Position numbers and translations under genes: made by a program. The notes under the pieces were generated by a model. It made no database searches, was not told the DNA's origin, and worked only from the letters and a program-made list of their open reading frames with translations. A stretch of 34,703 nt of DNA from an uncultured Verrucomicrobiota bacterium (GTDB lineage: Bacteria; Verrucomicrobiota; Verrucomicrobiia; Opitutales; Seribacteraceae), in NCBI GenBank assembly GCA_902618175.1, contig CACMZN010000022.1:1-34703 (forward strand), written 5' to 3'. Each line of letters begins with the position of its first letter. The first letter of the stretch is position 1. Shown in pieces: positions 8,826 to 17,474 of the stretch.

Positions 8826-9347
8826 ATGGTTTCAAACGAAGTCGCTTATAACAGCAAAATTGAGGGTGAGGTAATCGTAACCAAAGCAGATGCAGTCGTT
8901 AACTGGATTCGAAAACATTCGGTTTGGCCGATGCCCATGGGTCTTGCATGCTGCGCCATCGAGTTGATGGCGTCGGCGGCTTCTCGTTACGACATTTCAA
9001 GATTTGGCATGGAAGTCATGCGTTTTTCACCTCGTCAGTCTGATTGCATGATTGTTGCAGGCACCGTAACTTATAAAATGGCGGAAGTCGTGCGTAGGAT
9101 CTACGATCAAATGGGTGATCCGAAATGGGTCGTGGCCATGGGGGCTTGTGCTTCTACGGGAGGTATGTATCGGTCATATGCTGTGATGCAAGGGGTGGAC
9201 AATATAGTTCCGGTGGATGTTTACGTGAGTGGCTGTCCTCCACGTCCTGAAGCGCTCTTGGATGCGATGATGAAGCTTCAGGATAAGATTGGAAATGAAC
9301 CTTCCACTAGCAGGCTCCTGCAAGCCAGGAACACATCGATGGTTTAA
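8826..9347 (+). CDS. nuoB: NADH-quinone oxidoreductase subunit B
   Basis: 173-residue subunit of respiratory complex I that holds the terminal [4Fe-4S] cluster N2, which passes electrons to quinone at the NuoB/NuoD interface on the cytoplasmic face of the membrane. The motif '[13 protein letters not shown]' gives Cys42-Cys43; '[11 protein letters not shown]' gives Cys108 and '[10 protein letters not shown]' gives Cys137, which is the full N2 ligand set. I chose the ATG at 8826 rather than the TTG at 8808, because homologues begin shortly before 'AYNSKIEG'; no strong ribosome-binding site precedes either. It is the first gene of the nuo cluster: nuoA, which normally comes before it, is absent. 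Confidence 0.96.
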   Translation: MVSNEVAYNSKIEGEVIVTKADAVVNWIRKHSVWPMPMGLACCAIELMASAASRYDISRFGMEVMRFSPRQSDCMIVAGTVTYKMAEVVRRIYDQMGDPKWVVAMGACASTGGMYRSYAVMQGVDNIVPVDVYVSGCPPRPEALLDAMMKLQDKIGNEPSTSRLLQARNTSMV

Positions 9348-9351
9348 TCTC

Positions 9352-9969
9352 ATGATCGACAAAGACTTCATCGAGGATTTGCTCAAAAAGCATCCTTACT
9401 CGAACGTCAAACATCAAAACGATTGTCTTACTTTAAGTTGCCCGGCGCAACAAATCATTGATCTGACCACCGAACTGCGCGATCAGCAAACTTTTGATTT
9501 ACTGGTTGATTTGACTGCCGTGGATCAAGGTGAAGCTGTTGAAAACAGGTTCATGGTGGTGATTCACCTCTATTCCTGCATCCATCATGACTACATCAGA
9601 ATACATTCCGACTGTACTGACAATGAATCTCCGGAATTTCCCAGTATTCATTCAGTTTATCCAGCGGCAAACTGGCATGAACGAGAAGCTTTCGACATGT
9701 TTGGAATTGTTTTCACTGGTCACCCCAACCTCAAGCGCATCCTTATGTGGGATGAATATCCATATTTCCCATTGCGCAAAGAATTCCCTCTTGCAGGCAT
9801 AGACGTCCCATTACCCGCCGACGATGTGGTCGAAGTGACCCAAGCCTCGGTTGAACCCGCCCCTATGATGGGTGGTCCATTCGTTTCATCAGGTCAAGGC
9901 TTCATGAGCGACGCCGAACCCAGGGCCAAAGACGAAAGCTGGACAGAAAAAAAGGAAAAGCCAGTATGA
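9352..9969 (+). CDS. nuoC: NADH-quinone oxidoreductase subunit C
   Basis: 205-residue subunit C (30-kDa type) of complex I, part of the connecting module that packs against NuoD. The diagnostic stretch 'HEREAFDMFGIVFTGHPN' followed by 'PLRKEFPL' is present at residues about 108-148. The ATG at 9352 lies 4 bp after the nuoB stop; a longer reading from 9289 would overlap nuoB and adds residues that homologues lack. The C-terminal 55 residues are a Pro/Glu/Lys-rich tail beyond the conserved domain. The stop overlaps the nuoD start as ATGA, implying translational coupling. It is a separate gene here, not a nuoCD fusion as in E. coli. Confidence 0.95.
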   Translation: MIDKDFIEDLLKKHPYSNVKHQNDCLTLSCPAQQIIDLTTELRDQQTFDLLVDLTAVDQGEAVENRFMVVIHLYSCIHHDYIRIHSDCTDNESPEFPSIHSVYPAANWHEREAFDMFGIVFTGHPNLKRILMWDEYPYFPLRKEFPLAGIDVPLPADDVVEVTQASVEPAPMMGGPFVSSGQGFMSDAEPRAKDESWTEKKEKPV

Positions 9970-11210
9970 GCGAAGTTACTTTCAAGGAAGTACAAGTCGG
10001 TGATTCGGGCTACCGGGATGCGGTTGCAGAAGAACGATTGAATTCTGAGCGCATGGCTCTTAACGTCGGTCCTTCACATCCCACTACTCATGGTGTGCTC
10101 AGACTCATGATGGAATTGAATGGAGATCTCATAGAAAAATGCGAACCGGTTTTAGGATATTTGCACCGCGGAGACGAAAAAATCGCAGAAAACATGACCT
10201 ATAATCAGTTTGTTCCTTACACTGACCGGTTGGATTACTTGTCGCCGTTGGCCAACAATGTTGCCTATGCGATTGCTGTGGAGAACTTGGCTGGGGTGAA
10301 AGTACCCGAAAGATGCGAAGCCATTCGGGTCATGATTTGCGAAATGGCCCGCATATCCAGTCATCTTTTGGGGATGGGTGTTTTTGGAATGGACGCAGGT
10401 GCCTGGACACCCTTTATGTATACTTTTACTGAAAGGGAGAAACTATACACTCTTTTTGAAGAACTCACTGGAGCTCGCTTTACGACTTCCTTCACACGCA
10501 TTGGTGGGGTAGCCAGAGACATTCCTGAAGGTTGGCTACAGAAAGTCTCTAGATTCTGCGAAGAGTTGCCCAAGGCCATCGAAGAGGTGGAAAAATTGCT
10601 TACGCGAAACAGGATCTTTCTCGATCGGACGGAAGGCGTTGGTGTGATTTCATCCTCTGACGCTTTGGCCTTTGGATTGACTGGCCCCAATCTTCGGGCT
10701 TCAGGAGTGGATTTTGATCTTCGTAAGGATAAACCATACAGTGGATATGAGAAGTATGATTTTGAAGTCCCGATTGGTACACGGGGAGACTGCTACGATC
10801 GGTACCTTGTCCGTATCGAAGAGGTTAGGGAAAGCCTGAAAATCATCAATCAACTGATCGATGATTTTCCCGCAGGTTCCTGGTATGCCGAAGATGCGAA
10901 AAAAATCTTTGCTCCACCCAAGGAAAAGATCATGACCAGTATGGAGGAATTGATTCAAAACTTCATGATTGTCACTGAGGGTCCGCAGGTCAAACCTGGT
11001 GAAATTTATTTTGAGGCCGAAAATCCCAAGGGTGCTCTTGGTTTTTACATTGTCTCTAAAGGTGGGGGTGTTCCCTATAGAATGAAGATTCGGGCTCCTA
11101 GTTTTTGCAACCTCAGCATTCTCGAAAAATTAGCTCCAGGACACATGTTGGCAGACATTACAGTGATCCTTGGGAGTTTGGATTTTGTAATGGGTGAGTG
11201 TGATCGGTAA
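9966..11210 (+). CDS. nuoD: NADH-quinone oxidoreductase subunit D
   Basis: 414-residue subunit D (49-kDa type), which with NuoB forms the quinone-binding cavity. Recognised by 'GPSHPTTHGVLRLMMELNG' near residue 36, 'YLHRGDEKIAE', 'MICEMARISSHLLGMG' and the conserved C-terminal end 'DFVMGECDR'. The family descends from NiFe-hydrogenase large subunits but lacks the metal-binding cysteines, as expected. Length is typical for a stand-alone NuoD. Its ATG overlaps the nuoC stop by 4 bp, and nuoE starts 12 bp after its stop. Confidence 0.97.
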   Translation: MSEVTFKEVQVGDSGYRDAVAEERLNSERMALNVGPSHPTTHGVLRLMMELNGDLIEKCEPVLGYLHRGDEKIAENMTYNQFVPYTDRLDYLSPLANNVAYAIAVENLAGVKVPERCEAIRVMICEMARISSHLLGMGVFGMDAGAWTPFMYTFTEREKLYTLFEELTGARFTTSFTRIGGVARDIPEGWLQKVSRFCEELPKAIEEVEKLLTRNRIFLDRTEGVGVISSSDALAFGLTGPNLRASGVDFDLRKDKPYSGYEKYDFEVPIGTRGDCYDRYLVRIEEVRESLKIINQLIDDFPAGSWYAEDAKKIFAPPKEKIMTSMEELIQNFMIVTEGPQVKPGEIYFEAENPKGALGFYIVSKGGGVPYRMKIRAPSFCNLSILEKLAPGHMLADITVILGSLDFVMGECDR

Positions 11211-11222
11211 GCGTATTTTGAG

Positions 11223-11750
11223 ATGAAACTTTCTGAAAATGCTCTAGATTTGATCGATGAGATCATACCCAGGTACCCTCAGAAAAGGAGTGCCGCCCTA
11301 ATGATTATACATGTTGTTCAGGATGAACTGGGGTGTGTAAGTTTGGAAGCATGTGAATGGATTGCCCAAAAGCTTGGTTTACAACCCATCAACATTCAGG
11401 AATTGGTTACCTTCTATCCCATGCTGAGGGAAAAACCTTGGGGCGAAAAGCACGTCCGGGTATGCAGAACTCTTCCTTGTGCATTGAAGGGTTCCTATGC
11501 GACTTGCAAGACCTTCGAAAGAAAATTGGGAATTAAAGAGGGTCATGTTTCTGAAGATGGAAAGTATTCTCTAGAATTCATGGAGTGTTTGGCAGATTGT
11601 GGACAAGGCCCGGTCGTAATGGTTGGAGAAAGCACCTATGAAAATGTACAAGGTGAAGATGCCGAACGCTTTGCCGAACTTCTTTTGAGCGATAAGTTGA
11701 ATGAGGACCAAGGATTTTGCAGCTACGAACAAAATCTCACTGGCGAATGA
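11223..11750 (+). CDS. nuoE: NADH-quinone oxidoreductase subunit E
   Basis: 175-residue thioredoxin-fold [2Fe-2S] subunit (24-kDa type) of the NADH-oxidising module, carrying cluster N1a. The ligands Cys81, Cys86, Cys122 and Cys126 lie in 'CRTLPC' and 'ECLADCGQGP'. The N-terminal helical part ('YPQKRSAALMIIHVVQDELG') is also typical. NuoE works as a pair with NuoF, encoded next. The ATG at 11223 follows a short 'TTTTGAG'. The last 20 residues are poorly conserved and may vary among relatives. Confidence 0.95.
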   Translation: MKLSENALDLIDEIIPRYPQKRSAALMIIHVVQDELGCVSLEACEWIAQKLGLQPINIQELVTFYPMLREKPWGEKHVRVCRTLPCALKGSYATCKTFERKLGIKEGHVSEDGKYSLEFMECLADCGQGPVVMVGESTYENVQGEDAERFAELLLSDKLNEDQGFCSYEQNLTGE

Positions 11751-11784
11751 ATACCATCGATATAATCTTAAAAGCGTAATTTTT

Positions 11785-13140
11785 ATGATCAGCAAGAAGA
11801 TAGCAAAAGAAAAAAGAATCATACTCAAGCATGCGGATGATCCCAATTACTCGAACAAAATAGGTTGTTATCTACGAAAAGGTGGTTACAAGATGCTTGA
11901 AAAATCTCTAAAGCTGAAACCGGAAGAGATTGGTGAAGAAGTTTTGAAATCGGGTGTCCGCGGACGTGGGGGGGCTGGATTTCCAGCTGGTATGAAGTGG
12001 AAATTCCTTGATCGAAAATCTGGCAAGCCCATTTATTTGATTTGCAATGCCGACGAATCCGAACCTGGTACTTTCAAGGATAGACAGATCATTTATAAGG
12101 ACCCCCATCAATTGATAGAGGGAATGATGATCACTGCTTATGCCATCCAAGCAAAACTGGCGTTCATTTACATTCGAGCCGAGTTCTTTGAAGGCGCTAA
12201 AATTTTGGAAAGGGCAATATCAGAAGCCAAAGAGAAAGGTTTTTGCGGAGAAAACATTCTTGATTCTGATTATTCCTGCGATCTGGTCATTCACAGAGGA
12301 GCTGGTGCTTACATTTGCGGTGAAGAGACTGGTTTAATCGAGTCATTGGAAGGAAAACGACCGAATCCAAGAATCAAGCCCCCTTATTTTCCTGCCGTTT
12401 TGGGACTTTATCAATGTCCTACGATTGTCAACAATGTTGAAACTTTGTGCAATGTCAGACACATCATGAAAATGGGGGGCGATGCGTATGCAAAACTCGG
12501 AAAACCCAACAACACCGGGACTCGCATCTGGTGCGTTTCCGGTCAAGTTGTCAAACCCGGTTACTACGAATTCGAATGTGGAGCTCTTACCTTGGGTGAA
12601 ATGATTTACGACATTTGTGGTGGATTGCACCCTGGTCGATCCCTGCAGGCGGTGATTCCAGGCGGTTCTTCTGCCAAGGTCTTGAGAGCCGACGAACGTT
12701 TTACCGGTAAAATGAAAGATGGAACTGAATTTGACTGGGGAATCGAAGACATTCCTCTTGATTTTGATGGTCCGATGGCTGCTGGCAGCATGTCTGGTTC
12801 TGGTGGCATCATAGTCATGGATGACACCGTTGACATGGTTCAGGCAATGGCCAACATCAACGCGTTTTACGCGCATGAATCGTGTGGACAATGCACACCT
12901 TGCCGTGAGGGAGTCTTGTGGATGCGTAAAATAACAAAACGCATTTGTTCCGGTCATGCACGCGAAGAGGATGCCGATTTGCTTCTTTCCGTTGCCAACC
13001 AGATCGAAGGTCGTACGATTTGTGCTTTTGGTGAAGCTGCAGCATGGCCGACTCAGAGTTTCGTATCAAAGTTTAGAGATGATTTTATTGCCAAAGCAAA
13101 GCATCCATCGGATGAAAAATCTCAGCTTCAGTTGATTTAA
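11785..13140 (+). CDS. nuoF: NADH-quinone oxidoreductase subunit F (NADH and FMN binding)
   Basis: 451-residue subunit (51-kDa type) that oxidises NADH through FMN and passes electrons to cluster N3. The glycine-rich 'GVRGRGGAGFPAGMKW' near residues 57-72 and 'CNADESEPGTFKDR' form the NADH/FMN site. The [4Fe-4S] ligands are Cys367, Cys370, Cys373 ('SCGQCTPCREG') and Cys413 ('TICAFGEAA'). I chose the ATG at 11785, just before 'KEKRIILKHAD'; the frame is open back to 11701 but those extra codons overlap nuoE and do not resemble the family. No clear ribosome-binding site precedes it. Confidence 0.96.
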   Translation: MISKKIAKEKRIILKHADDPNYSNKIGCYLRKGGYKMLEKSLKLKPEEIGEEVLKSGVRGRGGAGFPAGMKWKFLDRKSGKPIYLICNADESEPGTFKDRQIIYKDPHQLIEGMMITAYAIQAKLAFIYIRAEFFEGAKILERAISEAKEKGFCGENILDSDYSCDLVIHRGAGAYICGEETGLIESLEGKRPNPRIKPPYFPAVLGLYQCPTIVNNVETLCNVRHIMKMGGDAYAKLGKPNNTGTRIWCVSGQVVKPGYYEFECGALTLGEMIYDICGGLHPGRSLQAVIPGGSSAKVLRADERFTGKMKDGTEFDWGIEDIPLDFDGPMAAGSMSGSGGIIVMDDTVDMVQAMANINAFYAHESCGQCTPCREGVLWMRKITKRICSGHAREEDADLLLSVANQIEGRTICAFGEAAAWPTQSFVSKFRDDFIAKAKHPSDEKSQLQLI

Positions 13141-13146
13141 CCTTTT

Positions 13147-14841
13147 ATGATCGCACCTGGAAAAGAGGATTCCGTTGTCATAAACTTGGATGGCAAGGAT
13201 GTCTCTGTTCCATCTGGAACCAACCTGGTGGACGCGGCTGCACTTCATGGTAAGGAAATACCTCATTACTGCTACCATCCACAATTAAGCGTAGCTGGAA
13301 ATTGTCGTATGTGTCTCATTGAAATGGGTACACCAATGAGAGACAGAGGAAGTGGGAAGGCGGTTCTCAACGATGATGGCTCTCCAAAAATCGGGTGGGT
13401 GCCCAAGCCGGTCATTGGATGTGCCACCAACGTTTCTGCTGGAATGCATGTTAAGACAGAATCCGATGTGGTAAAGGAATGTCGAGAAGGGATTATGGAA
13501 TTCCTACTCGTCAATCATCCTTTGGATTGTCCGATATGCGATCAAGCGGGGGAGTGTAGGCTACAAGAATTTGCGACTGATTATGGAAGGGGATACAGTC
13601 GTTTCGTAGAAAGAAAAAACGTTAAACCCAAGAGAACCCGTTTGGGACCCAGGGTTACTCTTGATGATGAACGTTGTATTCTTTGTTCGCGATGCATTCG
13701 TTTTTCACAAGAAGTGGCTAAGGATGATGTCCTGGGTTTTGTGGATCGAGGAAGTTTTTCCACACTTACCTGTTTTCCAGGCAAGGAGCTTTCCAATAAC
13801 TATTCTCTCAACACCGTTGACATCTGTCCAGTGGGTGCTTTGACCAGTACGGATTTCCGTTTCAAGATGAGAGTTTGGTTTCTCAAGGAAACGCGTAGTA
13901 TCTGCACTGAGAGCAGCGCTGGTTCAAACATCACGGTGTCAAGCAGAGAGGGTCAGGTTTACCGCATCACCCCCCGACGCAATGATCTTGTTAATGACAG
14001 TTGGATGACTGATAGCGGACGAACCCTTTTCAAGACAGTTAAGGCAGAGAATCGTCTGGTTTTTCCGTCAGTGAGTGGTTCACGCGTATCATTGACGGAA
14101 GCAATGGACACCGCTTTCAAACTTTTCAAAAACAAAAGGGTTGGTGTAATCGGTTCTTGCAAATCATCTTTGGAGGAACTTTTCCTACTCTCGCAATTCT
14201 GCAAGGCAACCAAGGCCAAGAAATTTATTCGCGGGCATTTTGGAGAAGACGATGGAATATTGCTTTCTGCTGACCGAACTCCCAACCTCAGGGGAGCCTT
14301 GGTGTCAGGCTTTGCCAATAAGTACCCGAAAAGTGATTTGAGCATTCTCAACATGGCTCTACAGAAGGGAGAATTGGATACCTTGGTAGTAATGGGAGAA
14401 AATTTGCTTGATTCAAAAGTAGATGCTGCATCTCTCTCTGGGACCGAGGTTGTCTTTTTAGGAACCCATGCGAATGAAACCAGCAAATTGGCGTCGGTCG
14501 TTTTACCAACTCTTACTGCATTTGAAAAGTCTGGGTCTTTCATTAATCGTTCCTTCTATGTTCAGGCTTTTTTGCAAGCAATTCCTGGACCTGCTGGATT
14601 GATCCCAGATTTGCAAATTCTATCAAATCTTATTTCATCCGTGGATCCGGAGTCTGATTTGAGCCCCGATCTGAAAAAGATATGGATTGCGATGAGTCGA
14701 GTGAGAAACTCTCCGCTGAAAGGAATTTCCTTTTCAGATCTCAAACAAGGTACAGTTCAAATTGACGGCAGCAAGTGGAAGAATATGCCTTTTGTTGAAA
14801 AATCTGCTCTTCATCATAACCCTATGATGAAGATTAAGTAG
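13147..14841 (+). CDS. nuoG: NADH-quinone oxidoreductase subunit G, short form
   Basis: 564-residue subunit G (75-kDa type). The N-terminal 230 residues hold the complete cluster set: [2Fe-2S] N1b on Cys42, Cys53, Cys56 and Cys92; N5 on His124, Cys128, Cys131 and Cys137; N4 on Cys177, Cys180, Cys183 and Cys227. The following molybdopterin-oxidoreductase-like part is much reduced: the whole protein is about 560 residues against roughly 700-900 in mitochondrial and E. coli forms. I see no extra cysteine set for the optional N7 cluster. The N-terminal electron path is therefore intact and the shortening affects only the structural C-terminal half. Confidence 0.95.
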   Translation: MIAPGKEDSVVINLDGKDVSVPSGTNLVDAAALHGKEIPHYCYHPQLSVAGNCRMCLIEMGTPMRDRGSGKAVLNDDGSPKIGWVPKPVIGCATNVSAGMHVKTESDVVKECREGIMEFLLVNHPLDCPICDQAGECRLQEFATDYGRGYSRFVERKNVKPKRTRLGPRVTLDDERCILCSRCIRFSQEVAKDDVLGFVDRGSFSTLTCFPGKELSNNYSLNTVDICPVGALTSTDFRFKMRVWFLKETRSICTESSAGSNITVSSREGQVYRITPRRNDLVNDSWMTDSGRTLFKTVKAENRLVFPSVSGSRVSLTEAMDTAFKLFKNKRVGVIGSCKSSLEELFLLSQFCKATKAKKFIRGHFGEDDGILLSADRTPNLRGALVSGFANKYPKSDLSILNMALQKGELDTLVVMGENLLDSKVDAASLSGTEVVFLGTHANETSKLASVVLPTLTAFEKSGSFINRSFYVQAFLQAIPGPAGLIPDLQILSNLISSVDPESDLSPDLKKIWIAMSRVRNSPLKGISFSDLKQGTVQIDGSKWKNMPFVEKSALHHNPMMKIK

Positions 14842-14852
14842 GACTGTTTTCC

Positions 14853-15977
14853 ATGCTTAACCTAGAACTGCTTCAGGTCTTGGGATTGAAAATTTTCTTT
14901 GCTTTTCTGATGGTGAGCGTAGTGATGACTTTCGCCGGTTACTCTGTTTTGGCTGAGCGAAAAGTGAGTGCTTGGATGCAGGGTAGGGTGGGTCCTAACC
15001 GTACCGTTCTTCCCTTTGTCGGACATATTCCCTTCGTAGGTTCCTTTCTCAAGGGAATTGGAATTTTTCAACCATTGGCAGATGGTTTGAAGTTTTTGTT
15101 CAAAGAGGAAATTGTTCCTGGGCACGTCAACAAGGTTTATTACTATATGGCACCCTTGGTTGCCTTGGTGCCCGCTCTTACCACCATGACCGTTCTTCCT
15201 TTCGGTGAATTTTTTCATCACAGTGGTAAATCAACTCCCTTAATTCTTGCTGATCTGGAGATTGGTATTCTCTTCATTCTGGCGATTTCCTCCCTTGGTG
15301 TATACGGAATCGTTTTGGCGGGTTGGTCTTCGAACAGCAAATATCCCTTCCTGGGTGGAATACGCTCTTCGGCTCAAATGATTTCCTATGAACTTGCCAT
15401 GGGCTTATCCCTTTTGCCTATATTTCTTTGGGTAAGCCAACCCGGCTCAAGCATCGCCTCCCTAAGTTTAGTTGAAATTGCGAATTCCCAGAATGCATCG
15501 GCGTGGTTGGCATTGGTTCAACCCTTGTCGGCACTGATTTTTTTAGTTGCTTTGTTTGCTGAAACAAATCGATTGCCTTTCGATATGCCTGAATCAGAAA
15601 CTGACTTGGTAGGGGGATTTCATACCGAATACGGAAGTTTCAAATTTGGAATATTTTTTGTTGCAGAGTATGCGCACATCGTCATCGGCTCAGCCATTTT
15701 CACGCTTATTTTTCTTGGCGGCTGGCATTTCCTTCCTTGGATCAATGATCCATGGCCCTCCAATTGGGTCGGAACTTTACTTGGTACAGGTTGGTTTTTG
15801 ATAAAGACAATTTCTTTGATTTTCTTTTTCATCTGGATTCGCTGGACTTTACCTCGCTTCCGCTACGATCAAGTAATGAATCTGGGTTGGACGAAACTCT
15901 TGCCTCTCTCTTTGGCAAATCTAATTTTTTACGTCATTCTTGTAACTTGGCTGGATCTATCAGCCGCCACCCCATAA
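14853..15977 (+). CDS. nuoH: NADH-quinone oxidoreductase subunit H
   Basis: 374-residue, eight-helix membrane subunit that docks the hydrophilic arm and forms part of the quinone tunnel. Conserved cytoplasmic loops are present: 'AERKVSAWMQGRVGPNR' near residue 34, 'IFQPLADGLKFLFKEE', and the acidic 'ETNRLPFDMPESETDLVGG' loop, ending in 'GFHTEYGSFKFG'. Length is typical (E. coli 325; others to about 380). It starts 11 bp after nuoG with 'AGGA' upstream, one of the better ribosome-binding sites in the cluster. Confidence 0.97.
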   Translation: MLNLELLQVLGLKIFFAFLMVSVVMTFAGYSVLAERKVSAWMQGRVGPNRTVLPFVGHIPFVGSFLKGIGIFQPLADGLKFLFKEEIVPGHVNKVYYYMAPLVALVPALTTMTVLPFGEFFHHSGKSTPLILADLEIGILFILAISSLGVYGIVLAGWSSNSKYPFLGGIRSSAQMISYELAMGLSLLPIFLWVSQPGSSIASLSLVEIANSQNASAWLALVQPLSALIFLVALFAETNRLPFDMPESETDLVGGFHTEYGSFKFGIFFVAEYAHIVIGSAIFTLIFLGGWHFLPWINDPWPSNWVGTLLGTGWFLIKTISLIFFFIWIRWTLPRFRYDQVMNLGWTKLLPLSLANLIFYVILVTWLDLSAATP

Positions 15978-15981
15978 ATCC

Positions 15982-16527
15982 ATGGCCAAGACACGTGTTT
16001 TAAAACGCATACCACTTTCTTTATCAGAAAGAACCTATCTACCCCAAATTGTCACCGGTTTAAAGACAACCTTTTCCAACATGTTTAAGGAAAAAGTTAC
16101 TCTTCAGTATCCAGAGGAAAAACCCAGCATTCCGCAAAACTACCGTGGAATACCAACCTTGGTAAAGGATCCCAACGGAAGAGAGAAATGCGTTTCCTGC
16201 CAACTTTGCGAGTTTGTATGCCCTCCGAAAGCTATCCGCATCACTCCTGGCGAAGTTCCAGATGGGGATGTCTCTAGAGAACATGTTGAGAAAGCCCCAG
16301 AAGAATTCGAAATCAATATGTTACGTTGCATCTATTGCGGTTTTTGCCAAGAGGTTTGTCCTGAAGAGGCAATCTATTTACAGGATGAATATTCCTCTTC
16401 CGGATACACACGTGAGGAAATGATCAATAAGAAAGACAAACTTTATGAACTTGGTGGAACTCTTCCGGATGAACATTACAAATGGGACAACAAAAAGAAG
16501 GCTGAACTGGAAGGAAATCCGCATTAG
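15982..16527 (+). CDS. nuoI: NADH-quinone oxidoreductase subunit I
   Basis: 181-residue ferredoxin-like subunit (23-kDa, TYKY type) with two [4Fe-4S] clusters, N6a and N6b, that relay electrons to N2 in NuoB. The ligand motifs are 'CVSCQLCEFVCP' (Cys70, 73, 76, 80) and 'CIYCGFCQEVCP' (Cys116, 119, 122, 126), each four-Cys set complete. The basic N-terminus ('TRVLKRIPLS') is consistent with lying on the membrane surface. It follows nuoH by 4 bp; a 73-bp gap to nuoJ is the largest spacing inside the cluster. Confidence 0.97.
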   Translation: MAKTRVLKRIPLSLSERTYLPQIVTGLKTTFSNMFKEKVTLQYPEEKPSIPQNYRGIPTLVKDPNGREKCVSCQLCEFVCPPKAIRITPGEVPDGDVSREHVEKAPEEFEINMLRCIYCGFCQEVCPEEAIYLQDEYSSSGYTREEMINKKDKLYELGGTLPDEHYKWDNKKKAELEGNPH

Positions 16528-16600
16528 GAACTAGTTTTTTGTGGTTGTGTAAGCAAGTTATATTCTTTGTGATCGCAACCTCCTGCTTGGCTTTTTCGTA

Positions 16601-17158
16601 GTGAACCTCCTAGACTTGCTTTTCTTCTTTTTCTCCTCCTTGGCGGCAGGAGGTGGCTTGCTTATGGTAGTATCAAAGCATCCCGTTCCAGCTGCTCTTT
16701 TTATGATTCTTTCATTAGTTGGGGTGGCCTCATTGTTCGTTTTGCTTGAAGCTTTTTTTTTGGCTATCCTACAAATCCTCGTTTATGCCGGCGCTGTTAT
16801 GGTTTTGTTTCTATTCATCATCATGTTGCTCGACGTGGGACCTGATGGTGGAAAAGCATCAAAGATAAGAATACTTTCTGGATTTGCAGGTGCAGTTGCG
16901 GTGGGGTTGATTATTGTACTTCTACTGCATTTTTCCCAACAATCCGGTTTTGGATTAAGTTCAAATGCATGGCCCGAGATAAATGCCGATTCTTTCGTCA
17001 ATGGATCAAACCTTACATTTTCCACCTCCGTGAAGAATTTCGGTTACGGCTTGTTCACCAAGTATATGCTCCCCTTACAAGTTGCAGGCTTTTTGCTGCT
17101 TGCTGCGATGGTAGGAGTGATCATCCTAAGTAAAAAATTTCGAATCAAGAAGCCTTAG
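16601..17158 (+). CDS. nuoJ: NADH-quinone oxidoreductase subunit J
   Basis: 185-residue five-helix membrane subunit next to NuoK and NuoA in the complex. The helix 'ILQILVYAGAVMVLFLFIIMLL' region (residues about 53-75) with the conserved Tyr-Ala-Gly-Ala turn is diagnostic of the family. The start is a GTG at 16601: there is no ATG upstream in the frame and 'NLLDLLFFFFSSLAAGGG' is the usual first helix. No obvious ribosome-binding site is seen. nuoK begins 4 bp after the stop. Confidence 0.93.
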   Translation: MNLLDLLFFFFSSLAAGGGLLMVVSKHPVPAALFMILSLVGVASLFVLLEAFFLAILQILVYAGAVMVLFLFIIMLLDVGPDGGKASKIRILSGFAGAVAVGLIIVLLLHFSQQSGFGLSSNAWPEINADSFVNGSNLTFSTSVKNFGYGLFTKYMLPLQVAGFLLLAAMVGVIILSKKFRIKKP

Positions 17159-17162
17159 ATTC

Positions 17163-17471
17163 ATGGAACTGGTCACTCCTCATCATTTTCTTGCTCTTGG
17201 AGCATTGCTTTTTGGAATTGGTTTTTTCGGGGTGGTCGTTCGACGAAATCTTTTGCTGGTGCTGATGTCACTGGAATTGATGCTCAACGGGGTGAATGTC
17301 GCGCTGGTTTCCTTTTCTCGGGCTGGTCTAAATTTGGATGGTAGTTTATTTGTTTTTTTCATTATGACGGTGGCGGCTGCTGAAGTAGCACTGGGATTGG
17401 CATTGCTTGTCGCACTCTACAAACGGAGGCAAAGCGTTTTCTCTGAAGACATGAGCCTGTTGAGAAATTGA
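17163..17471 (+). CDS. nuoK: NADH-quinone oxidoreductase subunit K
   Basis: 102-residue three-helix subunit, the usual length (about 100). The two membrane-buried glutamates used in proton transfer are present: Glu38 in 'SLELMLNGVN' and Glu74 in 'AAAEVALGLA'. It belongs to the MrpC-like family. It lies 4 bp after nuoJ and 3 bp before nuoL. Confidence 0.97.
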   Translation: MELVTPHHFLALGALLFGIGFFGVVVRRNLLLVLMSLELMLNGVNVALVSFSRAGLNLDGSLFVFFIMTVAAAEVALGLALLVALYKRRQSVFSEDMSLLRN

Positions 17472-17474
17472 CTT

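Noticed and set aside
11701-11784. Longer nuoF start at the ATG at 11701
   Set aside because: The extra 28 codons overlap nuoE and do not resemble NuoF N-termini; the ATG at 11785 fits the family.
11968-11974. G7 tract in nuoF (and a second at 5597-5603 in the antiporter) as further phase-variable sites
   Set aside because: Both are shorter than the C9 tract, read straight through conserved or intact protein, and no alternative frame continues the product.
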